Source: Paenibacillus xylanivorans
GTDB taxonomy: Bacteria > Bacillota > Bacilli > Paenibacillales > Paenibacillaceae
NCBI RefSeq assembly: GCF_001280595.1
Contig: NZ_LITU01000059.1
Coordinates: forward strand, 462,117 to 526,116
Reading direction: 5' to 3'
DNA: 64,000 nucleotides
Shown: piece by piece, positions 16,902 through 26,552 of the stretch
Position numbering within the stretch: the stretch's first letter is position 1
How the letters are laid out: each line of letters opens with the position of its first letter
Notes under the pieces: model-generated
Databases searched by the model: none
What the model was told of the DNA's origin: nothing
What the model saw: the letters and a program-made list of their open reading frames with translations, nothing else
Made by a program: the position numbers and the translations under genes

Positions 16902-19211
16902 TTACTGTATTCGCAGTTCGGAATCCAATCTGTAGCTGCGCCCTGCTTCATAGCTGAACGGTAGATTCTGTTCACCATAGCGGAGCGTGGTGTTTCCCGT
17001 AGCCAATGTGCGGACTGACACCTCATCCAATTGTCCCTCCGACCAGATGACGTCTATCTCCAAGGCTCCTCTTGCACGAAGTCCTTGATATTGCCCTGAA
17101 GACCATGATGACGGTAGGGCTGGCAGCAAATGAAGCTCCCCTGCATGACTCTGTAGCAGCATGTCCGCGATCGCGGCCGTTCCCCCAAAATTGCCATCCG
17201 CCACATAGATAGGACTCTCCGCTCCGCCAATACCAGGCTTCGAAAAGGTCATCAAGTTATCAAAGCACAAGTTTCCAACCAGATGTGAAATCTGCTCATA
17301 AGCACTTTCTGCATCATGTAGACGAGAATAGCAACCCGCAAAGGCAGCAACCGTAAACTCCACATCCTCATGATTGTTGGTCGATTTACGAGACTCCAAG
17401 GTAACACGCGCAGCCTCACTAAGCTCAGGAGTATGCTGCGGTGTGATGCGATAAGCTGGAAATAGACTGTGTAAATGGGACAGATGACGGTGCTCAGGCT
17501 GTGCCTCAACGTAATCCTCCAACCATTCCTGAAGCTGCCCTTTCTGGCCGATCTGAAGGGGTGGCAGGAATGCAATGGCTTTTCTCAAATCCGCTTGAAG
17601 CTGCTCATCAACCCCAAACTTCTCTGCAGCCTCCAAGACAAATTCGAACAGATCGCTTACCAATACCTGATCGAGCGTTGTCCCCATGGACAGATAGTGA
17701 TGCTTCTGCGTGCCATTGGCATGGAAGGTATTTTCCGGGGAGATCGAAGGTCCCGTAACAAGCCAGCCATTCTTCGGATGCACAACCATATAATCTAGGA
17801 AGAATAAAGCGGATTCTTTTAGAATAGGGTAGGCTGTTTGACTTAAGAATTGCTCGCTCAACGTAAATTCGTAATGATCACGCAGCTGCATGGCAAGCCA
17901 CAGGCCACCTGTCACATTAAGTCCCCAGGAATTCTGCCAAGCTGGGGCTGTAAATCCCCAAACATTGGATACGGTATGCGCCACCCAGCCGTCACTACCA
18001 TAGAAATCTTGAGCCGCTGCTTTCCCACTCTCTGCTAGCTGTTCAATGTAACGAATTAAAGGCTGGTGAGACTCAGACAAATGAGTCGTTTCTGTCGGAT
18101 AATAGTTCATTTGCGTGTTAATATCAATGTGGTAATCACAGGTCCAGCCCATCCGGCAAGCCTGATCATCATTCCATATCCCCTGTAAATGCAGCGGCAG
18201 TGGCGAATCCTCTCTTGCGCCACAGAGGGTCAAATATCGGCCATATTGGAAAAACAACGCGAATAACGTAGGGTCCTCACCTTTGCCCTGTGATAGATTG
18301 CGGATTCTTTCGTCCGTAGGTAATAGCGTTAGTTCAGATGTCCCAAGCTCTAAACTGACTCGGTTATACAGACTGTTATAGTCCGAAATATGATCCAATT
18401 TAAGATACTCATATCCCTTGGCTTTCGCTAATAGGTTCCTCTTGTTTCCCACGCGCATCCAGTCGTCGCCGGTCACACCATAGTCTGTATCTATTGCAAA
18501 ATAAATAATAGCTTCCTTCGCGTTCGTAACCTCAATCGATCCGGAGTCTCCACTAATAAAACCAGCCTGGGTCTCAACGTGCATGCTTCCCTGACAACGA
18601 ACGCCACATTCACCGTCGCTATGCAGTTTCTCAAGAGCTTGCCCCTTAAAGGAAATTCTACCTTCCCCCTGTGGCTCGTTCCAACTTTCGAATAGATCAG
18701 TCTTGCCTTCCAAATGGATATTGAATGAAATGCCATCCGGAAATTCGCTCCACAGCCTGCAAACGATAAGTCCATCTGCATGGGAAGCAAACAGCTCGCG
18801 GTGCACCTTTGAGCCCTCTATTTGATAAGTCGTCTTCGTGATTGCGTTTTCAAGATTAAGCTCTCGAACAACATCTTGTCCCGAAGCTTTAAACTTCAAG
18901 ATTACATCACATACAGGCAGATTAGTTCCAAAATTCGCCTTGCTCGGCTCTAATAATTGGCTCGCTAATCGCTCGCCGCCTTCGTAATCTCCATCGAAAA
19001 AGTGCTGTCTCAGTCGTGCCAAATCATCCTTGCCTGAGGAAAGGCTCGTAATAGGTTCTCTTTTTCCAGACCAATAGGTCGATTCAGTAATGTTCCAAAC
19101 TTCTTGTTCTGCTCCGCCATACACGATTGCAGCTAATCTTCCATTTCCGACCGGAAAGCCTTCGGACCATGAAGTCGCTGGTTTGTCATACCACAATTTC
19201 TGTGTACTCAT
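16902..19211 (-). CDS. Glycoside hydrolase family 95 (alpha-L-fucosidase type)
   Basis: Large intracellular glycosidase, 769 residues, no signal peptide. N-terminal GH95 beta-domain starts with LWYDKPATSWSEGFPVGNGRLAAIVYGG. The catalytic (alpha/alpha)6 barrel contains LQGIWNDD near 340, CDYHIDINTQMNYYP near 359-373, TGPSISPENTF near 505 and QLQEWLEDYVEAQPEHRHLSHLHSLFP near 574-600, the region of the general acid Glu. Family members hydrolyse alpha-1,2-L-fucosides or, in some subgroups, L-galactosides, by inversion. The ATG at 19211 is eight bases after GGAGG. No sugar transporter lies beside it. Confidence 0.92.
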   Translation of the reverse strand: MSTQKLWYDKPATSWSEGFPVGNGRLAAIVYGGAEQEVWNITESTYWSGKREPITSLSSGKDDLARLRQHFFDGDYEGGERLASQLLEPSKANFGTNLPVCDVILKFKASGQDVVRELNLENAITKTTYQIEGSKVHRELFASHADGLIVCRLWSEFPDGISFNIHLEGKTDLFESWNEPQGEGRISFKGQALEKLHSDGECGVRCQGSMHVETQAGFISGDSGSIEVTNAKEAIIYFAIDTDYGVTGDDWMRVGNKRNLLAKAKGYEYLKLDHISDYNSLYNRVSLELGTSELTLLPTDERIRNLSQGKGEDPTLFALFFQYGRYLTLCGAREDSPLPLHLQGIWNDDQACRMGWTCDYHIDINTQMNYYPTETTHLSESHQPLIRYIEQLAESGKAAAQDFYGSDGWVAHTVSNVWGFTAPAWQNSWGLNVTGGLWLAMQLRDHYEFTLSEQFLSQTAYPILKESALFFLDYMVVHPKNGWLVTGPSISPENTFHANGTQKHHYLSMGTTLDQVLVSDLFEFVLEAAEKFGVDEQLQADLRKAIAFLPPLQIGQKGQLQEWLEDYVEAQPEHRHLSHLHSLFPAYRITPQHTPELSEAARVTLESRKSTNNHEDVEFTVAAFAGCYSRLHDAESAYEQISHLVGNLCFDNLMTFSKPGIGGAESPIYVADGNFGGTAAIADMLLQSHAGELHLLPALPSSWSSGQYQGLRARGALEIDVIWSEGQLDEVSVRTLATGNTTLRYGEQNLPFSYEAGRSYRLDSELRIQ

Positions 19212-19463
19212 CACATGCTGCCTCCATAAGTATCTTCATTTGATAGTAATTATATTAATGGTTTTCTCCTTAAAAATCTTTGCACGAAACTATTATTTTT
19301 TATCTGAAAAGAAGATATGATCGCTGTGTTTCTCGTAGAAATATAAGGATAATTTATAGCGTGGAACATATAAATTCTTATAGTTGGACAATAAAACAGC
19401 TAGAGCATATAAAAATTTGCCCTAGCTATCCAAATAGTTCCATGAAGAATTCAACTTATAGAC

Positions 19464-20588
19464 TTAATTAGTAACCTGTTTTCCTTTCAGCATTGACCGG
19501 AAAGCCAGCTTGAGCAATGGCGGAACAGCAAAAAAGATAAAAAATGTTCGGAAGAGCTGATAACACGTAACAATCGACAGATCGCCGTTCACTTCCTTGG
19601 CAATGAGGGCCATTTGGTCCATACCACCTGGCGACAAGCCGAGAAATGCTGTGACGATTGTGATGTCATGCATTCGCGTCAGCAGTAGACTTAGCCCCAT
19701 GGAGATCCCAATCAGCAGCACTCCGCTTAGTACTGATAGCAGAATGATTTTGGTCTTGTTCTTCAGACTTTCCAGATCCAAAAGCAGCCCAATGTAGCCC
19801 CCGATCATCAGCTGTGAAAGACTGAGCACAAAAGGTGGCAGTGCATGACCTTCATATCCGGTCAAATTAATCAGGATCGTGCCAATCATCGGTCCAAGCA
19901 GAAATGCCGTTGGGAGCTTGATCTTTTTAGCAACGAACGCACTCAGTACGCATACTGCGGCAAAGACCCAAATATGCGGTGATAATGTAACAAATCCAGT
20001 AGATCCGCTCGCAACAGCAGCTACAGCGCTATGGTTGCCACTCACATGAAACAATGGGCTGAAGATCAGCAGCGGTACACAGAAAATAATCATCATTAGC
20101 CGGGACACCTGCAAAAAGGTGACGACAGTGATATCAATGCCCTTCACTTCTTCGGCCAACGTAATCATCTGACTGAGGCCTCCGGGAATGCTGCCCATGA
20201 GCACCGTTGGGAAAGGAATACCGGACAATTTCGAAATTAAAAACGCGATGGCCCCGGCACATAACAGCAACAAAGCTGTAAATAGAACCATAGTTGGTAG
20301 CTGAAGTCCGATCTGCGTTAAGGTCGACAAGGTGAACGAAAGCCCCAGGGTATAGCCGATGATAATCATGCCGGTATCGCGGACTTGTCCAGACCAGTAT
20401 AAGGTGATTCCTTTAAATAATCTGGAGCCGATCACGAGGAACACCATGGAGCCAAGTAGCCAGGGAATTGGCATATGGATCAGTTGAAAAACAAATCCAC
20501 CAAGGACAGCAATGGCAAAGGTCATCACAAAACGGCCCCACTTACTCTTTTTCCACAACGCAGCCCGGGCTTCGCCGGTACCGTCCAT
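19464..20588 (-). CDS. AbrB-family membrane transporter (AbrB duplication type)
   Basis: 374 residues with about ten to eleven hydrophobic helices arranged as two similar halves. Each half contains a glycine-rich motif: GSIPGGLSQMITLAEE near 152 in the first and LGLSPGGMDQMALIAKE near 317 in the second. These define the AbrB membrane family (also mis-annotated as ammonia monooxygenase). Function is unproven; export of organic acids or drugs has been suggested. Its ATG overlaps the stop of the MBL hydrolase gene (TAATG), so the two are made together. Confidence 0.88.
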   Translation of the reverse strand: MDGTGEARAALWKKSKWGRFVMTFAIAVLGGFVFQLIHMPIPWLLGSMVFLVIGSRLFKGITLYWSGQVRDTGMIIIGYTLGLSFTLSTLTQIGLQLPTMVLFTALLLLCAGAIAFLISKLSGIPFPTVLMGSIPGGLSQMITLAEEVKGIDITVVTFLQVSRLMMIIFCVPLLIFSPLFHVSGNHSAVAAVASGSTGFVTLSPHIWVFAAVCVLSAFVAKKIKLPTAFLLGPMIGTILINLTGYEGHALPPFVLSLSQLMIGGYIGLLLDLESLKNKTKIILLSVLSGVLLIGISMGLSLLLTRMHDITIVTAFLGLSPGGMDQMALIAKEVNGDLSIVTCYQLFRTFFIFFAVPPLLKLAFRSMLKGKQVTN

Positions 20589-21316
20589 TACAGGTTCTCC
20601 GTTATTTTATCTAGGGCCTGTTGAACATCCCCTTTAAAAATGCCTCCATGGTAGCAAATTACAGTCTCTATTGGATAAGCCTTCAGCGTGCGGAGTGAGT
20701 CCAGCGCCAGTGGCATATCTGGCGTAACTGCCGGATTAGGACCTATCAGCTTACCGTCTTCAACATTTAATGCATCACCTGCAATGAGTGTCTTACTAGG
20801 CTCATGGTACAAGCTGATATGACCCGGCGTATGCCCTGGTGTATAGACTACTGTCAGTCCGCCTCCGAATGGCAGCTTTTCCCCATCTGTCAGCAAGTCG
20901 GTTACATTCTTTTCTTTTCCCGAAAAAGTAGCTTCAAATGCAGATGCAAGATCCTGCGGAAGAGAGGCGATAAGTCCCTCCTTACGTTCCCCGCTGAACT
21001 TAATCATCGGCTTAAGTCCATCGATATAAGGCTGGTCATGCACATGGGCATATACCTTAACACCTTCACCCTTAAACTGTGGTAGGCTACCTACATGATC
21101 GACATCCTGATGGGTTAGAATAATGGAATGAGAGGCCGCAGGGTCAATTCCCGCTTGGGTCAAAAGCTCCGTAATTTGGCCGTAAGAACCAGGCATTCCG
21201 GTATCCACCAATACATAAGATTGCTCGTCACGGATTGCCACCGGGTTAATAACAAAATCATGCTCGCCCATCTTAAGAGTAAGCACCAGCATTTCAATCT
21301 GTTCGTTAATTTTCAT
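20588..21316 (-). CDS. MBL-fold metallo-hydrolase (YflN-like)
   Basis: 242 residues of the metallo-beta-lactamase fold. The metal motif is THQDVDH (near 66), with Asp in place of the second His of the canonical HxHxDH as in several YflN-type proteins, plus the downstream ligands GHTPGHIS near 162, GDALN near 178 and CYHGG near 223. Soluble, with no signal peptide. Substrate unknown; lactone or thioester hydrolysis is typical for the fold. It is translationally coupled to the AbrB-type transporter and divergent from a TetR regulator. Confidence 0.88.
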   Translation of the reverse strand: MKINEQIEMLVLTLKMGEHDFVINPVAIRDEQSYVLVDTGMPGSYGQITELLTQAGIDPAASHSIILTHQDVDHVGSLPQFKGEGVKVYAHVHDQPYIDGLKPMIKFSGERKEGLIASLPQDLASAFEATFSGKEKNVTDLLTDGEKLPFGGGLTVVYTPGHTPGHISLYHEPSKTLIAGDALNVEDGKLIGPNPAVTPDMPLALDSLRTLKAYPIETVICYHGGIFKGDVQQALDKITENL

Positions 21317-21362
21317 ATTGCGCCAAAGCGAATGCTCTGGCTCACCTCCCTAGAAATAAAAT

Positions 21363-21401
21363 AAAAAACTCACAGGTTCATTATATGACTTTGGAGTTTT
21401 T
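21363..21401. promoter_or_regulatory. Possible operator in the MBL/TetR divergent gap
   Basis: AAAAACTC and GAGTTTTT form an inverted repeat with a 22-bp centre between the divergent starts at 21316 and 21464. It is a candidate site for the TetR-type protein; the wide centre makes this tentative. Confidence 0.35.
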
Positions 21402-21463
21402 GCGTCAATTTCCTTTATTGACCACAATAAGAGGACATGTCAGAATGTGTAGGGGTGGTTAAA

Positions 21464-22351
21464 ATGGAACAATTCAAAAGACAACTAATCGTCGTTACAG
21501 CAATGCGCATTTTTAGAGAAAAAGGATATTTCTCTGCCTCCATGCAGGACATCGCAGAAGCTTGTAGCATGGCCAAGGCGAGCATATATAAAGTATTTTC
21601 CTCTAAGGAAGATTTATTTACCGGGGTATTTGTCGAGGTACACAGAATCCTGTTCGAAGAGGCAAGGGAGCTTGATCGGAGACTTCGGCTCGAGGGGCTT
21701 CCACCAAAGGAAGTGCTGCGCCAGAAGATCGAATTTCAGCTGCAATATATGCTTGAAAATTATTTTTTCACCAGTGAGTTTAAAGAGCTTCCGGTCACAA
21801 GCAACGAGAACTTTCTAATCGAATGGAGAAAAAAACGTGCCTCTCTGCTGACCTTACATCAGGATTGCTTCTATGAAACATACGGCGAGCCTATTCTCCC
21901 ATATCTCGGGGATGTTGTCGCTATCTTCCGCGGCATGGTCAAAGAATATTTGTCTCACACTTTTCAAGCGGTGATTGCTGTTCCCATGGCTAATTTGGCC
22001 GGATTTATTGTGGATCGGCTGGATGTTGTTATCGGAGATTTGATCGCCAGCAAAGCCCAACCTGTGCTCAAGGCATCAAGTGCCTTTTTCAACGAAATCA
22101 ATCCACCAGATGACCAGACCCGGCAGGACAATCTAGATGAGCTTCTGAAGTTTTTTGCCGATAAAATCCGCGAGCTGCCACAGCCAGAGCCCATTCAGAA
22201 TGAACTGCTTGAGGTCATCGAATGGCTAAAGTTAGAGTTAGGACAACCAAAGCCTAATGGTACTCTTCTACGGGTATATATTAACTTTTTGGATTCAGTT
22301 AGCGAGTTAGCACCTTATGTACGACAGCTTAGTCTCGTACTGAAACGTTAG
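21464..22351 (+). CDS. TetR-family regulator with long C-terminal domain
   Basis: 295 residues. The N-terminal helix-turn-helix is classic: AMRIFREKGYFSASMQDIAEACSMAKASIYKVFSSKEDLF. The ligand domain is unusually long, with a polar, loosely conserved tail (PQPEPIQNELLEVIEWLKLELGQPKPNG). ATG 21464 follows AGGGGTGG at five bases, better than the in-frame start nine codons earlier. Its divergence from the MBL-AbrB pair suggests it controls that pair. Confidence 0.85.
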   Translation: MEQFKRQLIVVTAMRIFREKGYFSASMQDIAEACSMAKASIYKVFSSKEDLFTGVFVEVHRILFEEARELDRRLRLEGLPPKEVLRQKIEFQLQYMLENYFFTSEFKELPVTSNENFLIEWRKKRASLLTLHQDCFYETYGEPILPYLGDVVAIFRGMVKEYLSHTFQAVIAVPMANLAGFIVDRLDVVIGDLIASKAQPVLKASSAFFNEINPPDDQTRQDNLDELLKFFADKIRELPQPEPIQNELLEVIEWLKLELGQPKPNGTLLRVYINFLDSVSELAPYVRQLSLVLKR

Positions 22352-22376
22352 GCAGTAGAATAAGATCCATTACAAA

Positions 22377-22411
22377 GAAAAGCAACTGAAATTAATCAGT
22401 TGCTTTTCTTC
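22377..22411 (+). terminator. Terminator of the TetR gene
   Basis: A perfect 13-bp stem GAAAAGCAACTGA (22377-22389) with TCAGTTGCTTTTC (22396-22408), 25 bases after the stop. Confidence 0.88.
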
Positions 22412-22434
22412 ATATAAATATAATTACTCCCTCA

Positions 22435-22546
22435 TTAACTATTGTCGAGATTAATTCCCCGCAGCATCACTTCAAGTCCCCACTGGAACCGATCCATGAT
22501 GACAGCTTCTCCTGAGAACAATTCCTCATCGTGCTGCCAATCTTCA
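22435..22546 (-). pseudogene. C-terminal scrap of a TetR-like regulator
   Basis: Minus-strand frame ending with TAA at 22435-22437 reads DEELFSGEAVIMDRFQWGLE then VMLRGINLDNS, which resembles the last helix of TetR-type ligand domains (RFxxGLxxxLxGI). Nothing upstream in this frame is coding. It abuts a copper amine oxidase-like fragment, so this looks like a junction of two unrelated remnants. Family call is by eye. Confidence 0.45.
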
Positions 22547-22753
22547 GGGAGAAAGAGGGACCTTCATTCGAACCGCTCACGGTACGGATCGCTTGATCCC
22601 ATTTCACTTGGACGCCCAGCTTCTCCAGAAGGGACCGAAATGGGACGAGTGTCACACCTTTTTCGATGATCGGTGCGGAATTACTGAACTGGATTTGCTT
22701 TTCATGAAATCCATTCCCATGCTCAGCAACAGCATCAGTGCAGCAAAAATCAT
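22533..22753 (-). pseudogene. Frameshifted copper amine oxidase N-domain-like protein
   Basis: One frame gives a signal-like start MIFAALMLLLSMGMDF (from 22753). The neighbouring frame, entered near 22705, reads KQIQFSNSAPIIEKG, then TLVPFRSLLEKLGVQVKWDQ and RTVSGSNEG...SLKIGS. This is the beta-rich domain found in many secreted Paenibacillus proteins. A frameshift separates signal and domain, and the rest of the gene is lost near 22533. Confidence 0.65.
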
Positions 22754-22933
22754 GGATTTGCCAATGGTTCTTTCAGGAAAGATCATATAGGCAGCTAGAA
22801 AATTGCCTGCAGAAACAAACAGGTAATTGCGGATGCGATCCATCTTCTCATCTCATTTCGGAATCAAATTTAGAACTCACTGTAACCTATTGCCCACCTT
22901 ATCATAATTTTCCATATAAATCCATAATACGAC

Positions 22934-24094
22934 TTATCCCTTTAGCCCAATCCCTTCATAGACAGCCTCGCAAAGTTCCGTTGTGAACCTGCCCGACATG
23001 CCCTCCAGAGCTGTATTGGTAAACGCGACAACGCTCAGTTCTTCTGTTGGATCAACAAACCAGGAGTGACCATAGGTTCCTCCCATACGCCATGTTCCAG
23101 CAGACTCCGGTGTACCTGCCTCTACCGGATCTTTCAGCAACGTGAATCCCAGGCCAAATCCTCTGCCTGGCCAATAAGGCATGTCCAGATCGCTAATCTG
23201 ATTAGTCGTCATTTCGGCGACCATCGCTTTAGGAAGAAGGGAACCTCCACCTTGACGCAGCGTTTCAAGCAATATAAGAAAGTCTCCTGCACTTCCTATC
23301 ATGCCCGCACCACCCGAAAGATAAGACGATGGATCAAGGTATCTTTCGGGTGCGAGTTGGAAGCCCCCCGTTCCTTCAATAAAAGGTACATGGTCCTCAT
23401 CGCGCAAGCGACGAGGTTGCCCCGAACTGTTGGAACTGTCCGCATAGGCAGCGGTTATTCTCTCCGAGTCCACAGCGACAAAATCCGTATCCTTCATGCC
23501 CAGTGGATGAGTCACGAGCAGTTGTACGGCCTCTCGCAGTGTCAGCCCTGTCACTTTCTCAATAACTGCACCGAGTACATCTGTTGCAATCGAATATCTC
23601 CACATCTTCCCCGGCTCATACAACAGTGGAGCAGAAGCAATCCTCTGCAAATTTTCTTCCAGCGTAATGCCAGCGATATCCATCCCATCTGATACTCCTG
23701 CAAGTTCGTACGTTCCCTCGTTCTCCTGAAAAAAACGATACGTTAACCCCGCCGTATGTGTCATCAGATGATGAACCGTCATGGAGGCAACTTCTCCATT
23801 TGGCTGTTTGGGACGGAATTCAGGCAGCCATTTCATAACCGGGTCATCCAGCTTTAATTTACCTTGGGATATCAATACCATGGCGGCGGTGGATACAATC
23901 GGTTTGGTTACAGAAGCATACCTGAACAGCGCATTTTCTTGCATCCGTCTGTTCTGTTCTCGATCGGCGAGGCCATCCGCGCTGTTATAGACCACTTCCC
24001 CTTTCCAGGCAATCTGAACAACGGAACCCACAATTCTTTTTTCTGCCAACGTACGGTTAATCACTTCTTCTACAAATGCAGGATTAAACTTCAT
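22934..24094 (-). CDS. Serine hydrolase, beta-lactamase class C/esterase type
   Basis: 386 residues, penicillin-binding-protein-like fold. The catalytic SxxK motif is SVTK in RYASVTKPIVS near 56, followed by KLDDPVMKWLPEF and the VHHLMTHTAGL stretch near 106. Near the C-terminus GGTYGHSWFVDP replaces the HTG/KTG motif. No signal peptide, so it is probably an esterase or D-aminopeptidase-like enzyme rather than a true beta-lactamase. ATG 24094 follows GGGAGA; an ATG five codons earlier also has a site (AGGGG) and cannot be excluded. Confidence 0.85.
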   Translation of the reverse strand: MKFNPAFVEEVINRTLAEKRIVGSVVQIAWKGEVVYNSADGLADREQNRRMQENALFRYASVTKPIVSTAAMVLISQGKLKLDDPVMKWLPEFRPKQPNGEVASMTVHHLMTHTAGLTYRFFQENEGTYELAGVSDGMDIAGITLEENLQRIASAPLLYEPGKMWRYSIATDVLGAVIEKVTGLTLREAVQLLVTHPLGMKDTDFVAVDSERITAAYADSSNSSGQPRRLRDEDHVPFIEGTGGFQLAPERYLDPSSYLSGGAGMIGSAGDFLILLETLRQGGGSLLPKAMVAEMTTNQISDLDMPYWPGRGFGLGFTLLKDPVEAGTPESAGTWRMGGTYGHSWFVDPTEELSVVAFTNTALEGMSGRFTTELCEAVYEGIGLKG

Positions 24095-24279
24095 ATATCT
24101 GTCTCCCATTTCACTCTTCCCCTCCATGTGCAATGTGCTTGATTATTTAAAGTAAGTGTGCTTATTATATAAATGATCTCATCCGTATTACATAAGACAA
24201 CCAAGTTATCCGCTTTAATCTGCGATGAATATAAAGGTATTCACAAAGCATTTCCTATAATTTAAAAGGGGGCCATCTC

Positions 24280-24720
24280 ATGGACCAAATCGATACTAAT
24301 ATCCTCTTTCATTTGCAAAACCAGGCAAGGCTATCCATGACGGAACTGGGCAAGCTGGTAGGTTTATCTCAACCCGCCGTAACGGAACGCGTGAAGCGAT
24401 TGGAAGAAAGCGGTGTAATTGAGGAGTACCGCACCATCATTTCCCCGCAGAAAATAGGGAGGTCAAGTACTTCCTATCTTCTTTTTCGCACACGGGATTG
24501 TCATGCCTTTCTTGATTTCTGCCGTTCGTCACCTGAAGTGATCGAATGTCATCGCATGAGCGGAGAGCATAACTACCTGTTGAAAATCATGACGGATTCG
24601 ATTGCTGGTCTTGAAGCGTTCGGAGACCGATGCGATCAATACGGTACTTACACCACCCTCATCGCGATGTCTTCACCTATTGCAACCAAAAATCTCATCG
24701 AAGGAACGAATGCGGTGTAA
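24280..24720 (+). CDS. Lrp/AsnC-family regulator
   Basis: 146 residues. N-terminal AsnC helix-turn-helix (DQIDTNILFHLQNQARLSMTELGKLVGLSQPAVTERVKRLEESGVIEEYR) followed by the RAM effector domain with VIECHRMSGEHNYLLKIM near 88-105. Members act as octamers sensing amino acids or related ligands. It is convergent with the MFS exporter at 24744-25919 and divergent from the serine hydrolase. ATG follows AAGGGGG. Confidence 0.9.
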   Translation: MDQIDTNILFHLQNQARLSMTELGKLVGLSQPAVTERVKRLEESGVIEEYRTIISPQKIGRSSTSYLLFRTRDCHAFLDFCRSSPEVIECHRMSGEHNYLLKIMTDSIAGLEAFGDRCDQYGTYTTLIAMSSPIATKNLIEGTNAV

Positions 24721-24743
24721 ATGCATTAATCGGTCATCGTTTC

Positions 24744-25919
24744 TTAGCCTGTCTTGGGAAAACCATGTTTGCTGGGGGACCAGGCGACGAGTAAGGCTAT
24801 AACGATCAACAGGATCAGGGAAATCGGCAGGAAACGAGCCCCCATCTGGTCCAGAAGGATGGCTCCGACGATCCCGCCTCCTCCGATCCCCAGGTTCCAT
24901 GCTGTCACCAGCATGGATTGGGCAATATCGGCACTTTGGCCTCCCGCCTGCGCAATTGCAGTCTGTAATAACGTAGCCGCTCCGCCAAATGTAAGCCCCC
25001 ACGCCACTACTCCCAGAATGATCATCATCGGTTGATGGATAAAGATCCCCATCGCCAGCGAGGCCAGCGCAAATAGAACAAGGCTAACCAGAATCAATAA
25101 TCTCATGTAACGGTCAATCAACAGCCCAATCATCCATATACCAATCACCGAAGTCACTCCAAAGATCATCAGAACCAGGTCCACCCGTTCGGACAGCATC
25201 GTCTCGCCGAGATAAGGTGAGATATACGTGTACAGAATGTTATGGGCCAGTACCCAGGTCAGAACAACAAACAATATGGGACGAATCCCCGGTATAACAA
25301 AGATCCGATGAAGCGCAAGCTGCTGACGTGCAGGCTCACCCTCATAGTCAGGTACTTTCCAGAGCACCCACAATACAAGCACTACCGTCAATAATGAGAC
25401 TGTTCCAAAAATAAGACGCCATCCTGCGTAATTGCCCAAAAAGGTACCCAAGGGAACGCCCAATGCAAGCGCGAGCGGTGTGCCTACCATAGCGACAGCC
25501 ATCGCTTTTCCCTTTAACGAGTCTGAAACCATCCGGCGTGCGTAACCTGCAGTCATCCCCCACAACACTCCAGCAGACACGCCCGCCATGAAGCGAGCAG
25601 CAAGGGTCAAACCATATACCGAAGATACAGCCGTAATCGTGTTAAAAATCAGAAAACCGAAGATGCATGATAGCAGCAGCGGCCTGCGTCTCCATCCACG
25701 AGTTGCTGTCGTCAGAGGAATTGCCGCTAGAAGAGATCCCAACGCATACAAAGTGACGAGCTGTCCAGCCAAACCTTCCCTGATCTCCAGATCCTGCGCT
25801 ATCTGCGGCAGCAGCCCCGCCGGCAGGCTTTCTGTAAGAATGCATATAAATCCAGCCATGGCCAAAGCGAGCAGAGCTGACCAGGGGAGGCGTTCTTTTG
25901 CGATTGTGTTCGCGTTCAC
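24744..25919 (-). CDS. MFS transporter (arabinose-efflux/YdhP type)
   Basis: 391-residue, twelve-helix facilitator of the DHA1 group. It begins with a hydrophobic run after ERLPWSALLALAMAGFICILTESLPAGLLPQIA, carries the loop motif RGWRRRPLLL near 79, and the mid-molecule ARFMAGVSAGVLWGM near 111, typical of arabinose/purine efflux permeases. Translation uses GTG 25919 after AAAGGAGA. Convergent with the Lrp-type regulator, with only 23 bp between stops. Substrate unknown. Confidence 0.87.
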   Translation of the reverse strand: MNANTIAKERLPWSALLALAMAGFICILTESLPAGLLPQIAQDLEIREGLAGQLVTLYALGSLLAAIPLTTATRGWRRRPLLLSCIFGFLIFNTITAVSSVYGLTLAARFMAGVSAGVLWGMTAGYARRMVSDSLKGKAMAVAMVGTPLALALGVPLGTFLGNYAGWRLIFGTVSLLTVVLVLWVLWKVPDYEGEPARQQLALHRIFVIPGIRPILFVVLTWVLAHNILYTYISPYLGETMLSERVDLVLMIFGVTSVIGIWMIGLLIDRYMRLLILVSLVLFALASLAMGIFIHQPMMIILGVVAWGLTFGGAATLLQTAIAQAGGQSADIAQSMLVTAWNLGIGGGGIVGAILLDQMGARFLPISLILLIVIALLVAWSPSKHGFPKTG

Positions 25920-26204
25920 AAAGACTCTCCTTTATCCCTTATTTTTGTATAATCCAGAAGCCTCTGGCCTACAAAATAAGCTTATAAAATCGGACCAACA
26001 TTTGGCATACTTAATCAACGGCAGATCGATCGTTTTAGGAGGATAATCCATTTAATTACGGTGTTTCACTTCGAATTTCAATGTAAACGCTATTAAACAG
26101 TAATCATCGCATGCTGGATCATTACAGAGGATGGGAGAATGTCGAAGGGAACATCGAAGATGATTGATAGCATTCCTGTTACTCGCTAGAATGATAAGAT
26201 AATA

Positions 26205-26517
26205 CACAAGTTTTCATTCCATTACCTTCTGACCTTGCAAAAGCGGGCATCGTCATGAATGAAGTTATTGAGAATGTGTCGCTCGAATTGTTGCCTGCAT
26301 TGAATCCGGATCGTATTTTCATGATCATCTCCGGTAGTGAAGCAGATAACAACAAGCGCTCACTAAGCTGCGTGACAATGCAGTCTGGAAAGGCCTGAAG
26401 GCTGTGAAGAGCAACCAGGTTTACCTGGTGGACAACACGGTCTGGGTAGCTGGATTTGGACCGATTGCCTATGGTCAGGTTCTGGATGAAGTAGAACAAG
26501 CTTTGCTTGGAAACTGA
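26205..26517 (+). pseudogene. Remnant of an iron-siderophore binding protein
   Basis: Frame from about 26205 reads LAKAGIVMNEV, SLELLPALNPDRIFMIISG and SEADNNK. After about 26355 the homology continues in the next frame (KLRDNAVWKGLKAVKSNQ, VYLVDNTVWVAGFGPIAYG, then LDEVEQALLGN and TGA at 26515). One missing base (AACAAGCGC for AACAAGGCGC) explains the shift. These are the last ~100 residues of a FecB/FpuA-type binding lipoprotein. The N-terminal two thirds and the permease genes are absent. Confidence 0.8.
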
Positions 26518-26552
26518 ACACAAGATTACTAGAGATTTGCAGCATAAATAAA

